Source: Clostridium puniceum (GTDB taxonomy: Bacteria > Bacillota > Clostridia > Clostridiales > Clostridiaceae). From it: 64,000 bases of DNA. The translations under genes were made by a program, and so were the position numbers. The stretch's first letter is position 1. Each line of letters opens with the position of its first letter. This document shows, piece after piece, positions 54,175-63,822 of the stretch. The stretch is taken from the NCBI RefSeq assembly GCF_002006345.1, contig NZ_LZZM01000153.1:62001-126000 (forward strand). The letters run 5' to 3'. The notes beneath the pieces were generated by a model, which worked only from the letters and a program-made list of their open reading frames with translations, was not told the origin of the DNA and did no database searches.

Positions 54175-54882
54175 ATGAAAATGTTTTTTTTAGATTACAA
54201 TAAAGAAGGGGCTGGTGTGCCAAAAGATGCACCGCCTAAAGAAGGGCTTGTCTTATTTTTTGATTTATTTGCTAGAGAGTTTACATCACTTATAAAATTA
54301 AACATATTTTTTATACTTAGTTGCGTTCCAATTATTACAATTGGTCCAGCTATTGGTGCTATGACCGCTGTAACAATTAGAATGGTACAGGATGAGCCTT
54401 CTGATTTGTTTTATGATTTTAGAGAAGCGTTTAAGAAGAATTGGAAATACTCTTTCATGAGTGGAATTTTAGCTGTTACATTTATGTTTGTTTTATGGTG
54501 GATAATGAAATTTTATATGCATTCAGATGGTGTGATTTATAATTTGATGATTTCCTTTACAGTTGTAATTATTGTCTTGTTAGGGGTTTCATGTATATAT
54601 GTATATCCTATGATTGTAAAGGTAGACTTACCATTAAGAACAATTTTAAAAAATGCATTTTTATTAGGTATTGCTTATATAAAACATTCTTTTCCGACAT
54701 TTTTATTGTGTGTAGCAATATTTGAGGGAAGTATTTTATTTATTCCATTTACTTTACCGATTATTTTGTTATTTACGTTTTCATTCATTAGCTTTATAAG
54801 CAGTTTTTGTGCTTGGCCAGGCATAAAAAAATATATAATAGGAGATGCAAATGGCTATAATAGCGATAAAAAAGCTGTTTGA
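54175..54882 (+). CDS. DUF624 (YesL-like) membrane protein
   Basis: 235 residues. FDLFAREFTSLIKLNIFFIL, the GPAIGAMTAVTIRM segment and about five helices are typical of DUF624 proteins such as YesL, which are found beside CUT1 ABC importers of plant and host glycans. Function unknown, perhaps in transporter assembly. The 180-bp gap upstream contains only a weak AT-rich hairpin. Confidence 0.8.
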   Translation: MKMFFLDYNKEGAGVPKDAPPKEGLVLFFDLFAREFTSLIKLNIFFILSCVPIITIGPAIGAMTAVTIRMVQDEPSDLFYDFREAFKKNWKYSFMSGILAVTFMFVLWWIMKFYMHSDGVIYNLMISFTVVIIVLLGVSCIYVYPMIVKVDLPLRTILKNAFLLGIAYIKHSFPTFLLCVAIFEGSILFIPFTLPIILLFTFSFISFISSFCAWPGIKKYIIGDANGYNSDKKAV

Positions 54883-54936
54883 AACTATGTTCTTTAAATG
54901 AGTTATAAAAAGGTGATTAAAATATATTCAGAGTTA

Positions 54937-54984
54937 TTGACAATAAATAGTTTACCATATATACTAAAAGTGGTTAAACGTTAA
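54937..54984 (+). promoter_or_regulatory. Promoter and LacI-type operator of the ABC-GH130 operon
   Basis: TTGACA (54937-54942), 17 bp, TATACT (54960-54965): near-consensus. TAAACGTTAA (54975-54984), one base off the palindrome at 52801-52810, lies just after the transcription start, ideal for repression. Confidence 0.65.
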
Positions 54985-55008
54985 CTTAAAAGAAAAGGGG
55001 TATGTAAA

Positions 55009-56292
55009 ATGAAAGTACGTAAACAATTAGCATTATTGCTTGCTGGAGCATTAACAGTGGGATCTTTAACTGGTTGTGGTGGAAACGCTAACACTGGAAG
55101 TACTGGAGATAAAGGAAAAACACTTACTGTATTAACTCATAGAACTGATATGGATGCAACATTTAAAAAATATAAAGAAGAATTTGAAGCATCACATGCT
55201 GGAGTTACAGTTAATTTTGAATCAGTGAATGATTATCAAAATACTTTGAGTACTAGAATGGGTACAGAAGACTATGGTGATGTTTTAATGATGCCTGCCA
55301 ATATTACTAAAAACCAATATAAAGATTTTTATGAACCAATAGGAACTAATGATGAACTTAAGGGTAAATATGGTTTTCTTGATAATGCAAATGTAGAGGG
55401 AACAATTTATGGTTTATCAACTGGTGCAAACGCTAATGGGTATGTGTATAACGAAAAAGTTTTAAAGGATGCTGGAATTACAAAAACACCAACAACACCA
55501 GAGGAATTTCAAGTTGCATTAAAAGCTATAAAAGAAAAGGAGCCTGATGTAGTTCCTTTATATACTAACTATCATGATGATTGGGCTTTAACTAACTGGA
55601 GCAATGCGCAACAAATTGAGATTTCTGGAGATATAGATTACATGAATAAGATGGTTTATAGTAAAGAAGCATTTGCGCCAGGTTCTCCGACTTATACATC
55701 GTTAAAGATTTTATATGATTCAGTAGCTAATAAATATGTTGAAAAAGATCCAATGACATCTGATTGGGAAAAATCAAAACAAGATTTAGCAGACGGCAAA
55801 ATTGGAATAATGAGCTTAGGATCATGGGCAGTAGGTCAAATTAAAGCTAAATCTAAGACGCCTGAAAATATCAAATTTATGGGAGCACCTGCATTACATG
55901 ATGGCAAACAATATGTGCAAATTGCTTCAGATTATATGATGGGTGTAAATATTCATAGTAAAAATAAAGACATTGCAAAGGACTTTGTAAAATATTTTGT
56001 AGAAAAATATCCAAATGATTCTGAAATGATTTCTTCTATTGTTGGTGCGAAATTACCAGATTATTTATCAGGAGCATCTAACTTAGAATTAGTGCAAGCT
56101 AAGATGGGTACTACACAAAGTACAATTGATTTAGATAAAGTACAAAAAGAATCATTAATTAATCTTAATGATAGTAAATGGGTTAAAACTATAATTGAAA
56201 TTGGATTAGGTAATGGTAAACAAACTTTTGAAGAGTATATGGCTTCATTAAATAAGAGCTGGGCTTCTGGAGTAGATTCGATTAGTAAGTAA
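55009..56292 (+). CDS. Sugar ABC transporter solute-binding lipoprotein
   Basis: 427 residues. A signal peptide with lipobox LTGC (Cys23) is followed by a Gly/Asn/Thr linker and a family 1 extracellular solute-binding domain (LTVLTHRTDMDATFKKYKEE, KIGIMSLGSWAVGQIKAKS). It binds an oligosaccharide at the cell surface and passes it to the permeases downstream. AAAGGGG precedes the ATG. Substrate inferred from GH130 as a beta-mannoside. Confidence 0.93.
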   Translation: MKVRKQLALLLAGALTVGSLTGCGGNANTGSTGDKGKTLTVLTHRTDMDATFKKYKEEFEASHAGVTVNFESVNDYQNTLSTRMGTEDYGDVLMMPANITKNQYKDFYEPIGTNDELKGKYGFLDNANVEGTIYGLSTGANANGYVYNEKVLKDAGITKTPTTPEEFQVALKAIKEKEPDVVPLYTNYHDDWALTNWSNAQQIEISGDIDYMNKMVYSKEAFAPGSPTYTSLKILYDSVANKYVEKDPMTSDWEKSKQDLADGKIGIMSLGSWAVGQIKAKSKTPENIKFMGAPALHDGKQYVQIASDYMMGVNIHSKNKDIAKDFVKYFVEKYPNDSEMISSIVGAKLPDYLSGASNLELVQAKMGTTQSTIDLDKVQKESLINLNDSKWVKTIIEIGLGNGKQTFEEYMASLNKSWASGVDSISK

Positions 56293-56318
56293 TATTTTAA
56301 TGTAGTAGTTTGAAAAAA

Positions 56319-56358
56319 GAAAAGCGATATCTAATTTAAGATAGGGATATCGCTTTTC
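56319..56358 (+). other. Intercistronic hairpin
   Basis: GAAAAGCGATATC / GATATCGCTTTTC, 12-13 bp arms, in the gap between the binding-protein and permease genes; no T run. Probably stabilises the upstream mRNA or partly terminates, giving more binding protein than permease. Confidence 0.65.
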
Positions 56359-56383
56359 AATTTAAGAGTAAAGGAGTGTTATA

Positions 56384-57331
56384 ATGACAAAAACTAATGA
56401 AAATGCCACAGTAAATTCTAGTGATATATCAACTAAAAATATAAAGAAAAAATTAAACTTCTCTTCCTTACCTTATAAAAAACAGAAAATTGTAATTTCT
56501 ATTGCATTTTTAATAATACCAGTAATATTATTAACAGTATTTACTTATATACCAGCAATATCAATGTTTGGATATAGTTTCACAGACTGGGATGGGATAA
56601 GTAAAACTAAGAATTTCATAGGATTAAAGAATTATCAAACTATGTTTAGTGATATTAAATATTGGCAGCCGTTATTTGTAAGTATTTATTATTTCATCGC
56701 AACTTTTGTTCAAATTGGATTGGCTGTTATAGTTGCATATTTAGTTTCTTTTGGGTGTAAAGCATCTGGTGTATTCAAAGGTGTGTACTTTTTCCCTTCA
56801 TTAGTTAATAGTGTAGCTATAGGATTCGTGTTTATATTCTTTTTCCAACCAGGCAGTACACTAGATACTGTTTTAAATATGGTGGGCTTAGGAGGACTTA
56901 CAAAACTTTGGCTACAAGATACAAGCACTAATAATATAAGTCTTGCATTTGTATCAGTTTGGAGATATGTGGGATATAACATAGTTATGTTTTCAGCAGC
57001 AATGGCGTCTATTTCATCAGATATCCTAGAGGCAGCGAGAGTAGATGGAGCAAACAAATTTCAACAACTTAGACATATAATTCTTCCAGGTATTTCAACT
57101 ATTTTAGGATTGCAATTATTCTTGTCTATTACAGGAGCACTATCTGCATTTGAAACACCATATATTATGACTAATGGCGGTAATGGAACTATGACTTTCA
57201 TAATTCAAACTGTACAGTATGCATTCCAAAATCATAGAGTTGGTCTTGCATCTGCAATGGCAATGGTGCTATTACTTATATGTATTATAGTTACTAGTAT
57301 ACAAAATTATGTTATGAATAGGAAAGGATGA
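56384..57331 (+). CDS. Sugar ABC transporter permease, MalF/UgpA type
   Basis: 315 residues; N-terminal cytoplasmic 40 residues then six helices. MFGYSFTDWDGISKTKNFIG and the EAA loop EAARVDGANKFQQLRHIILPG are typical of CUT1 first permeases. It pairs with the product of the next gene, 7 bp later. AAGGAGTG precedes the ATG. Confidence 0.93.
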   Translation: MTKTNENATVNSSDISTKNIKKKLNFSSLPYKKQKIVISIAFLIIPVILLTVFTYIPAISMFGYSFTDWDGISKTKNFIGLKNYQTMFSDIKYWQPLFVSIYYFIATFVQIGLAVIVAYLVSFGCKASGVFKGVYFFPSLVNSVAIGFVFIFFFQPGSTLDTVLNMVGLGGLTKLWLQDTSTNNISLAFVSVWRYVGYNIVMFSAAMASISSDILEAARVDGANKFQQLRHIILPGISTILGLQLFLSITGALSAFETPYIMTNGGNGTMTFIIQTVQYAFQNHRVGLASAMAMVLLLICIIVTSIQNYVMNRKG

Positions 57332-57338
57332 TGAAATA

Positions 57339-58187
57339 ATGAGTAGAAAAAAACTTAATTCTAAAGAAGTTTTCTTTGGAATAATTAAATATGCATTTTT
57401 AATATTTTTACTATTAATATTCGTTATCCCTCTATTGACGGTATTTTTTACGGCATTTAAGACTGGAACTGAATATACCACAACTAATGTTTTATCATTG
57501 CCAAGTTCTTTTTTGAATTTTGATAACTTTAAAGAAGTATTCCAAAAAGGTAATATGATTATTGGTTTTAAAAATACAGTTATTATTTTAGTATTCTCTT
57601 TACTGGGATCTGTTTTAACGGGTTCTATGGCAGCGTATATTTTTAGTAGATTTAAAACAAAATTCAGTAAATTTGTAAACGGAATGTTTTTAGTTGCAGT
57701 AATGATTCCAGGTATTGCAACACAAGTTGCAACTTTCCAAATAGTATCTGGATTAGGTTTATTTAATACTAGATTAGCACCAATAATATTATATTGTGGC
57801 ACAGATATAATGACTATATACATTTTTTTACAATTCTTAGAAAACATTTCAGTTTCGTTAGATGAATCTGCTATTATTGATGGAGCAAATTATTTTCAAA
57901 TATTTTACAAAATTATTCTTCCGTTACTTTCACCTGCTATTGTAACAGTATTAATTACAAAAGGGGTTGGTGTTTATAACGACTTTTATACTCCGTTCCT
58001 ATATACACCGAATGCAAATTTGTTAACATTATCAACAACATTATTTAAATTTAAAGGTCCATATGGAGCACATTGGGAGATAATATCCGCTGGAATAATA
58101 GTAATTATGATTCCTACGTTAATTGTATTTATTTCATTGCAAAAACGTATCTATAGTGGATTAGTATCGGGATCTGTAAAAGAATAG
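57339..58187 (+). CDS. Sugar ABC transporter permease, MalG/UgpE type
   Basis: 282 residues, six helices. The EAA loop is DESAIIDGANYFQIFYKIIL, followed by PLLSPAIVTVLI; LPSSFLNFDNFKEVF is the usual periplasmic segment of the second CUT1 permease. AAAGGATG precedes the ATG and the gene is close-coupled to the first permease. Confidence 0.93.
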   Translation: MSRKKLNSKEVFFGIIKYAFLIFLLLIFVIPLLTVFFTAFKTGTEYTTTNVLSLPSSFLNFDNFKEVFQKGNMIIGFKNTVIILVFSLLGSVLTGSMAAYIFSRFKTKFSKFVNGMFLVAVMIPGIATQVATFQIVSGLGLFNTRLAPIILYCGTDIMTIYIFLQFLENISVSLDESAIIDGANYFQIFYKIILPLLSPAIVTVLITKGVGVYNDFYTPFLYTPNANLLTLSTTLFKFKGPYGAHWEIISAGIIVIMIPTLIVFISLQKRIYSGLVSGSVKE

Positions 58188-58323
58188 ATTTAATAATAAT
58201 ATAATTCAAAGTAATAAAAGTAATAAAATATAGAGTAAGGAATATTATGAAATTATGTGATTTTAAGTAATTTATAGAACAATTATATAAAAGTAATAAT
58301 TCCTTTGGAAAGGTGATATTAAT

Positions 58324-59340
58324 ATGAGTAAAATTTTAGAAGGAAATTTATCAAACATCCCATGGCAAGAGAAACCACTAAATTTTAATGGACCAATATG
58401 GAGACATACTGAAAATCCTATTATAGGAAGAAATCCTGTAGAAGGAGTAGCAAGAATTTTTAATAGTGCAGTAATGCCTTATGGAGATGAATTTATAGGT
58501 GTATTTCGTGGAGAAACAATTAATGGAAGGCCACATATTTATTTAGGGCATAGTAAAGATGCTGTTAATTGGGAATTTGACAAAGAAAAAATTCAATTTG
58601 TAGATGAAGCTGGTAAGCCATATCAACCACTTTATGCATATGATCCAAGATTATTAAAGATTGAAGACACTTACTATATTATATGGTGTGGAGATTTTGA
58701 TGGTGCCACAATTGGATTAGCAAAAACAACTGATTTTAAGACATTTACAAGATTAGAAAATCCATTCCTTCCATTCAATCGTAATGGAGTATTATTCCCT
58801 AAAAAAATTGACGGAAAATATCTTATGCTTTCTCGTCCTAGCGATAATGGACATACACCATTCGGAGATATTTTCTTAAGTAAGAGTCCTGATTTAAAAT
58901 ATTGGGGAGAACATAGAATTGTAATGCAAAAAGGTGGATCAGGTTGGTGGCAATCAGTAAAAATTGGTTGTGGACCTGCACCTATTGAAACAGATGAAGG
59001 TTGGTTGATATTCTATCATGGTGTAACAGGAACTTGTAATGGTCTAGTTTATTCTATGAGTGCAGCAATCTTAGATAAAGATTGTCCATCGAAAGTTTTG
59101 TATAGAGCAGGCAGTATAATGTTAACACCAGAAGAATGGTATGAAGAACGCGGATTTGTAGCCAATGTTATATTCCCATGTGCAACATTAGCTGATGCTG
59201 AAACAGGAAGAATTGCAATTTATTATGGCGCTGCTGATACTTATGTAGGATTAGCATACACTACCATAGATGAAACGGTAAAGTTTATAAAAGAACACAA
59301 TGAACTTGGGTCCATAGACGGTGAGGAAGGAAGATTATAG
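58324..59340 (+). CDS. GH130 beta-mannoside phosphorylase
   Basis: 338 residues, the GH130 five-bladed propeller. NPIIGRNPVEGVARIFNSAV, FRGETINGRPHIYLGHS, YAYDPRLLKIEDTYYI and GCGPAPIETDEGWLIFYHGV are conserved in the family. These enzymes phosphorolyse beta-1,4- or beta-1,2-mannosyl bonds with inorganic phosphate, releasing mannose-1-phosphate. There is no signal peptide, so it acts in the cytoplasm on imported oligosaccharide, consistent with the ABC importer upstream. Exact linkage is not resolved. AAAGGTG precedes the ATG. Confidence 0.92.
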   Translation: MSKILEGNLSNIPWQEKPLNFNGPIWRHTENPIIGRNPVEGVARIFNSAVMPYGDEFIGVFRGETINGRPHIYLGHSKDAVNWEFDKEKIQFVDEAGKPYQPLYAYDPRLLKIEDTYYIIWCGDFDGATIGLAKTTDFKTFTRLENPFLPFNRNGVLFPKKIDGKYLMLSRPSDNGHTPFGDIFLSKSPDLKYWGEHRIVMQKGGSGWWQSVKIGCGPAPIETDEGWLIFYHGVTGTCNGLVYSMSAAILDKDCPSKVLYRAGSIMLTPEEWYEERGFVANVIFPCATLADAETGRIAIYYGAADTYVGLAYTTIDETVKFIKEHNELGSIDGEEGRL

Positions 59341-59405
59341 TATAAATTTATATGTTAATGTAAAATGTATATTATAAAGTTATAGAATATAAAAGTTGAA
59401 ATTTT

Positions 59406-59476
59406 AAAGCTGTATTTTAGCTAATGCTTCGAACTCTTATTGAGTTATATAATTGATAGCGAAATACAGCTTTTTG
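59406..59476 (+). terminator. Intrinsic terminator
   Basis: AAAGCTGTATTT / AAATACAGCTTT with a long loop holding a second small stem; T run follows. The rest of 59477-59753 is the leader of the LacI gene, without other features. Confidence 0.7.
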
Positions 59477-59753
59477 TTATATAATCACTGTATATGAGTT
59501 TAAAAGTAATATATTGATATAAATTAAATAGAAATAAGTCGTTTTATAAATTTGAATAGGTCAAATTAAGAAGTATCGCAATAAAACTTGAAATAAGGTG
59601 AAAAAATTATAATATCTTCTAATATGAAGCTATTTTGTAATTTTATATACTGCAATTACAAAGTTTAATATATTGATAGTTATATATTATGTTATTATGA
59701 ATATTGTGTATGTTTATGATAACTTAATATAGATGGAAAGGAGCATGAATAAT

Positions 59754-60785
59754 ATGGCAAAAGCGATTAAACTTGCTGATATTGCTGAAGTTTTAAAGGT
59801 AAGTAAGGTAACGGTCTCAAAAGCTTTGTCGGATAAAGATGGAGTGAGTGACGAACTGCGTGCTAAGATAAAAAAGGTAGCAGCAGAAATGGGATATCGT
59901 CAAAATTCAATAGCACGTTCGTTGAGAGATGGGTATACTTATAATATAGGTGTATTGATCCCAGAAAGATTTGTTGAAATGTATCATTCTTTTTATTGGG
60001 ATTTATATCAAAATGTATTAAATGCACTAACTAAAAAATCATATTATGGAATTATGGAAATTATAAGTAAAGAAGATGAAGAAAAGAAATCAATTCCAAG
60101 AATGATACAAGATAGTAAGGTAGATGGAATTATAGTAATGGGAGAATTGAAAAGAGGATATGTTGAATATCTTAGTAATCTTGATGATGTTCCACTAGTA
60201 CTATTAGACTCATATGATAAACATAGTAATTATGATACTGTTACATCAGATAATTATTATGGTATGTATTTATTAACTGATTATTTGATTGAGATGGGTC
60301 ATAAAGATATTGTGTTTGTTGGAAATCCTCATGCTACTAGTAGCATTCAGGACCGTTTTTTAGGATTTGCAAAGGCTTTGCTTGAAAACGATATTGAATA
60401 TTCGCCTAATAGATATATATCAGACAGAGAAATTGAAAAAAAAGAGTTAGAATTTGAATTGCCAGAGGAAATGCCAACTGCTTTTGCATGTAATTGTGAT
60501 TCAGTAGCACATCTTGTTATTAAAAAATTACAAGATAAAGGTTATCGTGTTCCAGAAGATATTTCTGTTATAGGGTTTGATAATTATTTAATATCTGAAA
60601 AGTCTGATTTAGCGATTACAACATTTGAAGTAGATATGAAGACTATGGCTGAAACTGCTGTTGAAGTAATACTTAAAAAGATACATAAAGTTGATTATAA
60701 ACCAGCTAGAAGAATTATAAGTGGAAAAATTATTATAAGAGATACTGTTAAAGATTTAAATAAAAGTGAGCAAGATAATCTATAG
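59754..60785 (+). CDS. LacI family transcriptional regulator
   Basis: 343 residues from ATG 59754; AAAGGAG is 11 bases upstream, while the nearer ATG codons (59733, 59745) overlap or abut it. The HTH is IKLADIAEVLKVSKVTVSKA, with the hinge helix SIARSLRDG. The periplasmic-binding-like effector domain follows (GYTYNIGVLIPERFVEMYHS). It is the natural repressor of the mannoside operon through the TTAACGTTAA-type sites at 52801 and 54975. Confidence 0.93.
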   Translation: MAKAIKLADIAEVLKVSKVTVSKALSDKDGVSDELRAKIKKVAAEMGYRQNSIARSLRDGYTYNIGVLIPERFVEMYHSFYWDLYQNVLNALTKKSYYGIMEIISKEDEEKKSIPRMIQDSKVDGIIVMGELKRGYVEYLSNLDDVPLVLLDSYDKHSNYDTVTSDNYYGMYLLTDYLIEMGHKDIVFVGNPHATSSIQDRFLGFAKALLENDIEYSPNRYISDREIEKKELEFELPEEMPTAFACNCDSVAHLVIKKLQDKGYRVPEDISVIGFDNYLISEKSDLAITTFEVDMKTMAETAVEVILKKIHKVDYKPARRIISGKIIIRDTVKDLNKSEQDNL

Positions 60786-60847
60786 TGGTTTTATAAATTA
60801 TCTTGCTTAAAGGGTTATTAGTGAATGTTATAAATATTTATATAAAC

Positions 60848-60886
60848 AGTAGATAGCTTTATTGCAGTAAGGCTATCTGCTATTTT
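60848..60886. terminator. Bidirectional terminator
   Basis: AGTAGATAGC / GCTATCTGCT arms with T run; between the convergent LacI and chemoreceptor genes. Confidence 0.7.
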
Positions 60887-60897
60887 TATACACAAAA

Positions 60898-62622
60898 TTA
60901 AATTTTAAGCTTAAACTTGTTTATCATTATATTTAAAGTTTCAGCTTGAGCTGTTAATTCTTCACTAGATGCTGCACTTTCTTCAGCTATTGCAGAATTT
61001 GACTGAACAACATCTGATATCTGTAATATGCCACCATGTAATTTATTGATAGACTCAGCTTGTTCTCTAGAGGTGATGGTAATATCAGATATTAAATTAG
61101 TAACATTATCTACACTATTAACTAATTCTAATAGTGTTTTGGCAGTATTATTGGCTAATTCTCTCCCTTTATAAACAGCATTTATAGAATCTTTAACAAG
61201 CATTGTAGTTTGTTTAGCGGCATCTGCACTTTGGTCAGACAATTTTCTAACCTCGTCAGCTACGACGGCAAAACCTTTTCCAGCTTCTCCAGCTCTAGCT
61301 GCTTCTATTGCAGCATTTAATGCTAATAGATTTGTTTCTTTAGCTATATCATTAATTGATTTAAGAATATTGTTTATATCTTTAGAGGATTTTTCAATAT
61401 TATTCATAGCGAATAGCATTTCATTCATTTGATTATTACTATTTTCAATGTTTTTAACTAAATTCATAGTAATAGATTTAGTATTATCTGCATTTGCAGA
61501 AGTATTCTGAACTTGATTATTTATTTCTTCTATAGATATAGAAAGTTCTTCTATGGAATTAGCTTGGTAGGCAGCGCCTTGAGATAAGACTTGCGAAGTA
61601 CTAGAAACTTGATCAGCACCATTGCTTACTTGTGAGGTAGCATCTCTAATTTCTAAGAATACTTCGCTTAAGGACTGCGATATATTATCCAATGAGGTTT
61701 TAATTTCTATAAAATTGCCTTTATAATTTTGAGAAGTGGAAATATTTAAATTACCTTGAGAGATATTTCCTAAAACAATGGAGATTTCATTAATATAGTG
61801 TTTTAAAGTAATGATCATTTGTGAAAATGAAGATGCTAATAGACCAATCTCATCATTTGAAGTTATGTTTATAGAAACATCTAAATTTCCACTTGCCATT
61901 TCCTCAGCTACATTTTTCATACTATCTATAGGATCACTGATTTGTTTAGTGATATATTTAGCTAAGAATAGACTGAGAATAATAGAAGCTATCATAGTTA
62001 TTATAACAGTTATTATACTGACAAATTTTAAAATAGTTAATCTAGTAGATAATTGATTGCAAATATCTATTTTAGTCTGCAATAACAATGAAATATCATC
62101 GCTAATTTCATTCATTAAATCGAGACCTTGTGTTCTAAAAATCTTTAATCCTTCATCTCTATCATTGGCCATTCCTTTTATTACTACAGTAGATCTAACT
62201 TGTTTATATTTTGCTAGATTAGTCTTAATTTTGTTTAAATTTTCTTTTTCGGTATCTGTTGTTGTAGAATTTGAAATTATATTTAATAATTCATCGATTT
62301 TATCCAAAGAACTATTAAGAGACTTTTTTGCATCATTTCGTTCATTAGGATCAGTTAAAAATAAAGTATCTCTTACTAGTGAATTTGATTTTTCGATTTC
62401 GATACCAAGTTTACCTATATCGCCTTGAGAAAAACCATAATTAATTAAGGCGTAGTTATAGTCAGTAGTTGTTTTTTGGATGAATATTAAACCTATTAAA
62501 CCTGATATCATCCCTATAAATGATAGTATTATGAAAGAATTATACAATTTTTTTCTTATGGTAAGATTTTTAAATTTAGTTCCTATCTCTTTGAAGTTTA
62601 ATTTTTTTATACTTAATTTCAT
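60898..62622 (-). CDS. Methyl-accepting chemotaxis protein, four-helix-bundle type
   Basis: 574 residues. Helix 1 (about 28-50), a 4HB_MCP ligand domain (about 52-205, with SFGQGD-like turns such as [14 protein letters not shown]), helix 2 (about 205-228), HAMP ([20 protein letters not shown]) and the signalling tip [26 protein letters not shown] precedes the ATG on the minus strand. It senses an unknown small ligand and signals through CheA/CheW. It stands alone. Confidence 0.93.
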   Translation of the reverse strand: MKLSIKKLNFKEIGTKFKNLTIRKKLYNSFIILSFIGMISGLIGLIFIQKTTTDYNYALINYGFSQGDIGKLGIEIEKSNSLVRDTLFLTDPNERNDAKKSLNSSLDKIDELLNIISNSTTTDTEKENLNKIKTNLAKYKQVRSTVVIKGMANDRDEGLKIFRTQGLDLMNEISDDISLLLQTKIDICNQLSTRLTILKFVSIITVIITMIASIILSLFLAKYITKQISDPIDSMKNVAEEMASGNLDVSINITSNDEIGLLASSFSQMIITLKHYINEISIVLGNISQGNLNISTSQNYKGNFIEIKTSLDNISQSLSEVFLEIRDATSQVSNGADQVSSTSQVLSQGAAYQANSIEELSISIEEINNQVQNTSANADNTKSITMNLVKNIENSNNQMNEMLFAMNNIEKSSKDINNILKSINDIAKETNLLALNAAIEAARAGEAGKGFAVVADEVRKLSDQSADAAKQTTMLVKDSINAVYKGRELANNTAKTLLELVNSVDNVTNLISDITITSREQAESINKLHGGILQISDVVQSNSAIAEESAASSEELTAQAETLNIMINKFKLKI

Positions 62623-63005
62623 TGCAATATTCCTCCCAATTTAAGACTACAAAATATAAATGATTATATTGACTAAGAGTTACTAATAAGTATTTTCTAT
62701 GCTATGTTTAATAATAACACAATTGTGTAAATAATTACAACATATCTTTTTTGAAAAAAGTAATATCTTTAAAAATTGTATTTTGATACAAATAAACTTC
62801 AAGATGTAGAAGAAAAGCAGTCTTTCCATAGTAAGTTGAATTTGCATTCAATTTAATATATTATATAAAAGTACAATTAAAAAAATAAAGTATAATAAAA
62901 GTTTGTATTGATGATTTTTCCATAAAAAAGATTAACTTTTATTAGTTTATTTTATAAAATAGTGTGAAAAACCGAATTATATTTAGAAATAAGTGAGGAA
63001 AAGTT
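62623..63005. other. Divergent intergenic region
   Basis: About 380 bp between the chemoreceptor and the PrsA-like gene, very AT-rich. No ORF, hairpin or clear promoter pair is seen. Confidence 0.3.
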
Positions 63006-63719
63006 TTGAAAAGACTAAAAAAAATTATTGTAGCAATATCTATATTAATAATTACAGTATTAACGATTAGATGCAATATAATTGAAAAGACACCAGAAGT
63101 AATGCAAAAAACAGTTATTGCAACAGTTGGAAAAGAAAAGATAACAAAAGAAGATTTTGATAAAGAAATTAGTAAATATGATGCTCAGTTAAAAAAACAG
63201 TTTGGCGATGATTATGAAACTAATGATGAAGTCAAAGATGAATTAAAGCAAATGAAGGAAAAACGATTAGATGATATGATAAATGGAAAGATACTTCTAA
63301 TTAAAGCTACTCAATTAAATATTAAACCATCAGATGATGATATAAATAAGCAAATTGATCAACAAATGAAGCAAATCAATGCCAGATATGCTCAAAAAGA
63401 ACAATTTGAGAGTGCGTTACAACAAAGTGGCATGACAGAGGATACACTTAAGGAATCTATGAAGACACAAATTATAACAAATGTAATCCAAAACTATATG
63501 GTGAAAGATGTAACAGTTACAGATGACGAGGTTCAAGTATATTATAATGAAAATAAAGATTCTAAATTTTCATTAGATGCAGAAGTAACTCCATTAGATC
63601 AAGTAAAAGATCAGATTAAATCATTATTACTAAAACAAAAGCAAGGGGTAACTTATAATTCTAAACTACAAGAATGGAAGACAGACTTAAAAGTTAAGAT
63701 TTATGAGGATAAACTATAA
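63006..63719 (+). CDS. SurA/PrsA-N-like chaperone without PPIase domain
   Basis: 237 residues from TTG 63006 (GAGG 8 bases upstream). A signal or anchor helix (about 5-22) ends in TIRCN; Cys is at lipobox spacing but Arg precedes it, so lipidation is doubtful. Then comes a SurA-N/trigger-like helical chaperone domain: VIATVGKEKITKEDFDKEIS, MINGKILLIKATQLNIKPSD, QQSGMTEDTLKESMKTQIIT and VTDDEVQVYYNENKD. In PrsA a parvulin domain would follow VQVYYNENKD; here the sequence passes straight to the final helix DQVKDQIKSLLLKQKQG. It probably acts as a holdase outside the membrane. Confidence 0.8.
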   Translation: MKRLKKIIVAISILIITVLTIRCNIIEKTPEVMQKTVIATVGKEKITKEDFDKEISKYDAQLKKQFGDDYETNDEVKDELKQMKEKRLDDMINGKILLIKATQLNIKPSDDDINKQIDQQMKQINARYAQKEQFESALQQSGMTEDTLKESMKTQIITNVIQNYMVKDVTVTDDEVQVYYNENKDSKFSLDAEVTPLDQVKDQIKSLLLKQKQGVTYNSKLQEWKTDLKVKIYEDKL

Positions 63720-63756
63720 TTATTCGTTAATAGGATTCAATTTAAAAATATAAGAA

Positions 63757-63809
63757 GGGATTGTAACTAGATTTATTTTACACAAATCTAGCTACACTCC
63801 CATTTTTTT
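63757..63809. terminator. Intrinsic terminator
   Basis: GGGATTGTAACTAGATTT pairs with AAATCTAGCTACACTCCC (two mismatches), then ATTTTTTT. It lies between convergent genes. Confidence 0.85.
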
Positions 63810-63822
63810 ATTAAAATAAAAC

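Noticed and set aside
57272-57847. 191-codon minus-strand ORF over the second permease
   Set aside because: Low-complexity antisense frame of a well-supported permease gene.
61811-62428. Plus-strand ORFs inside the minus-strand chemoreceptor
   Set aside because: Antisense shadows of a gene with a clear family signature.
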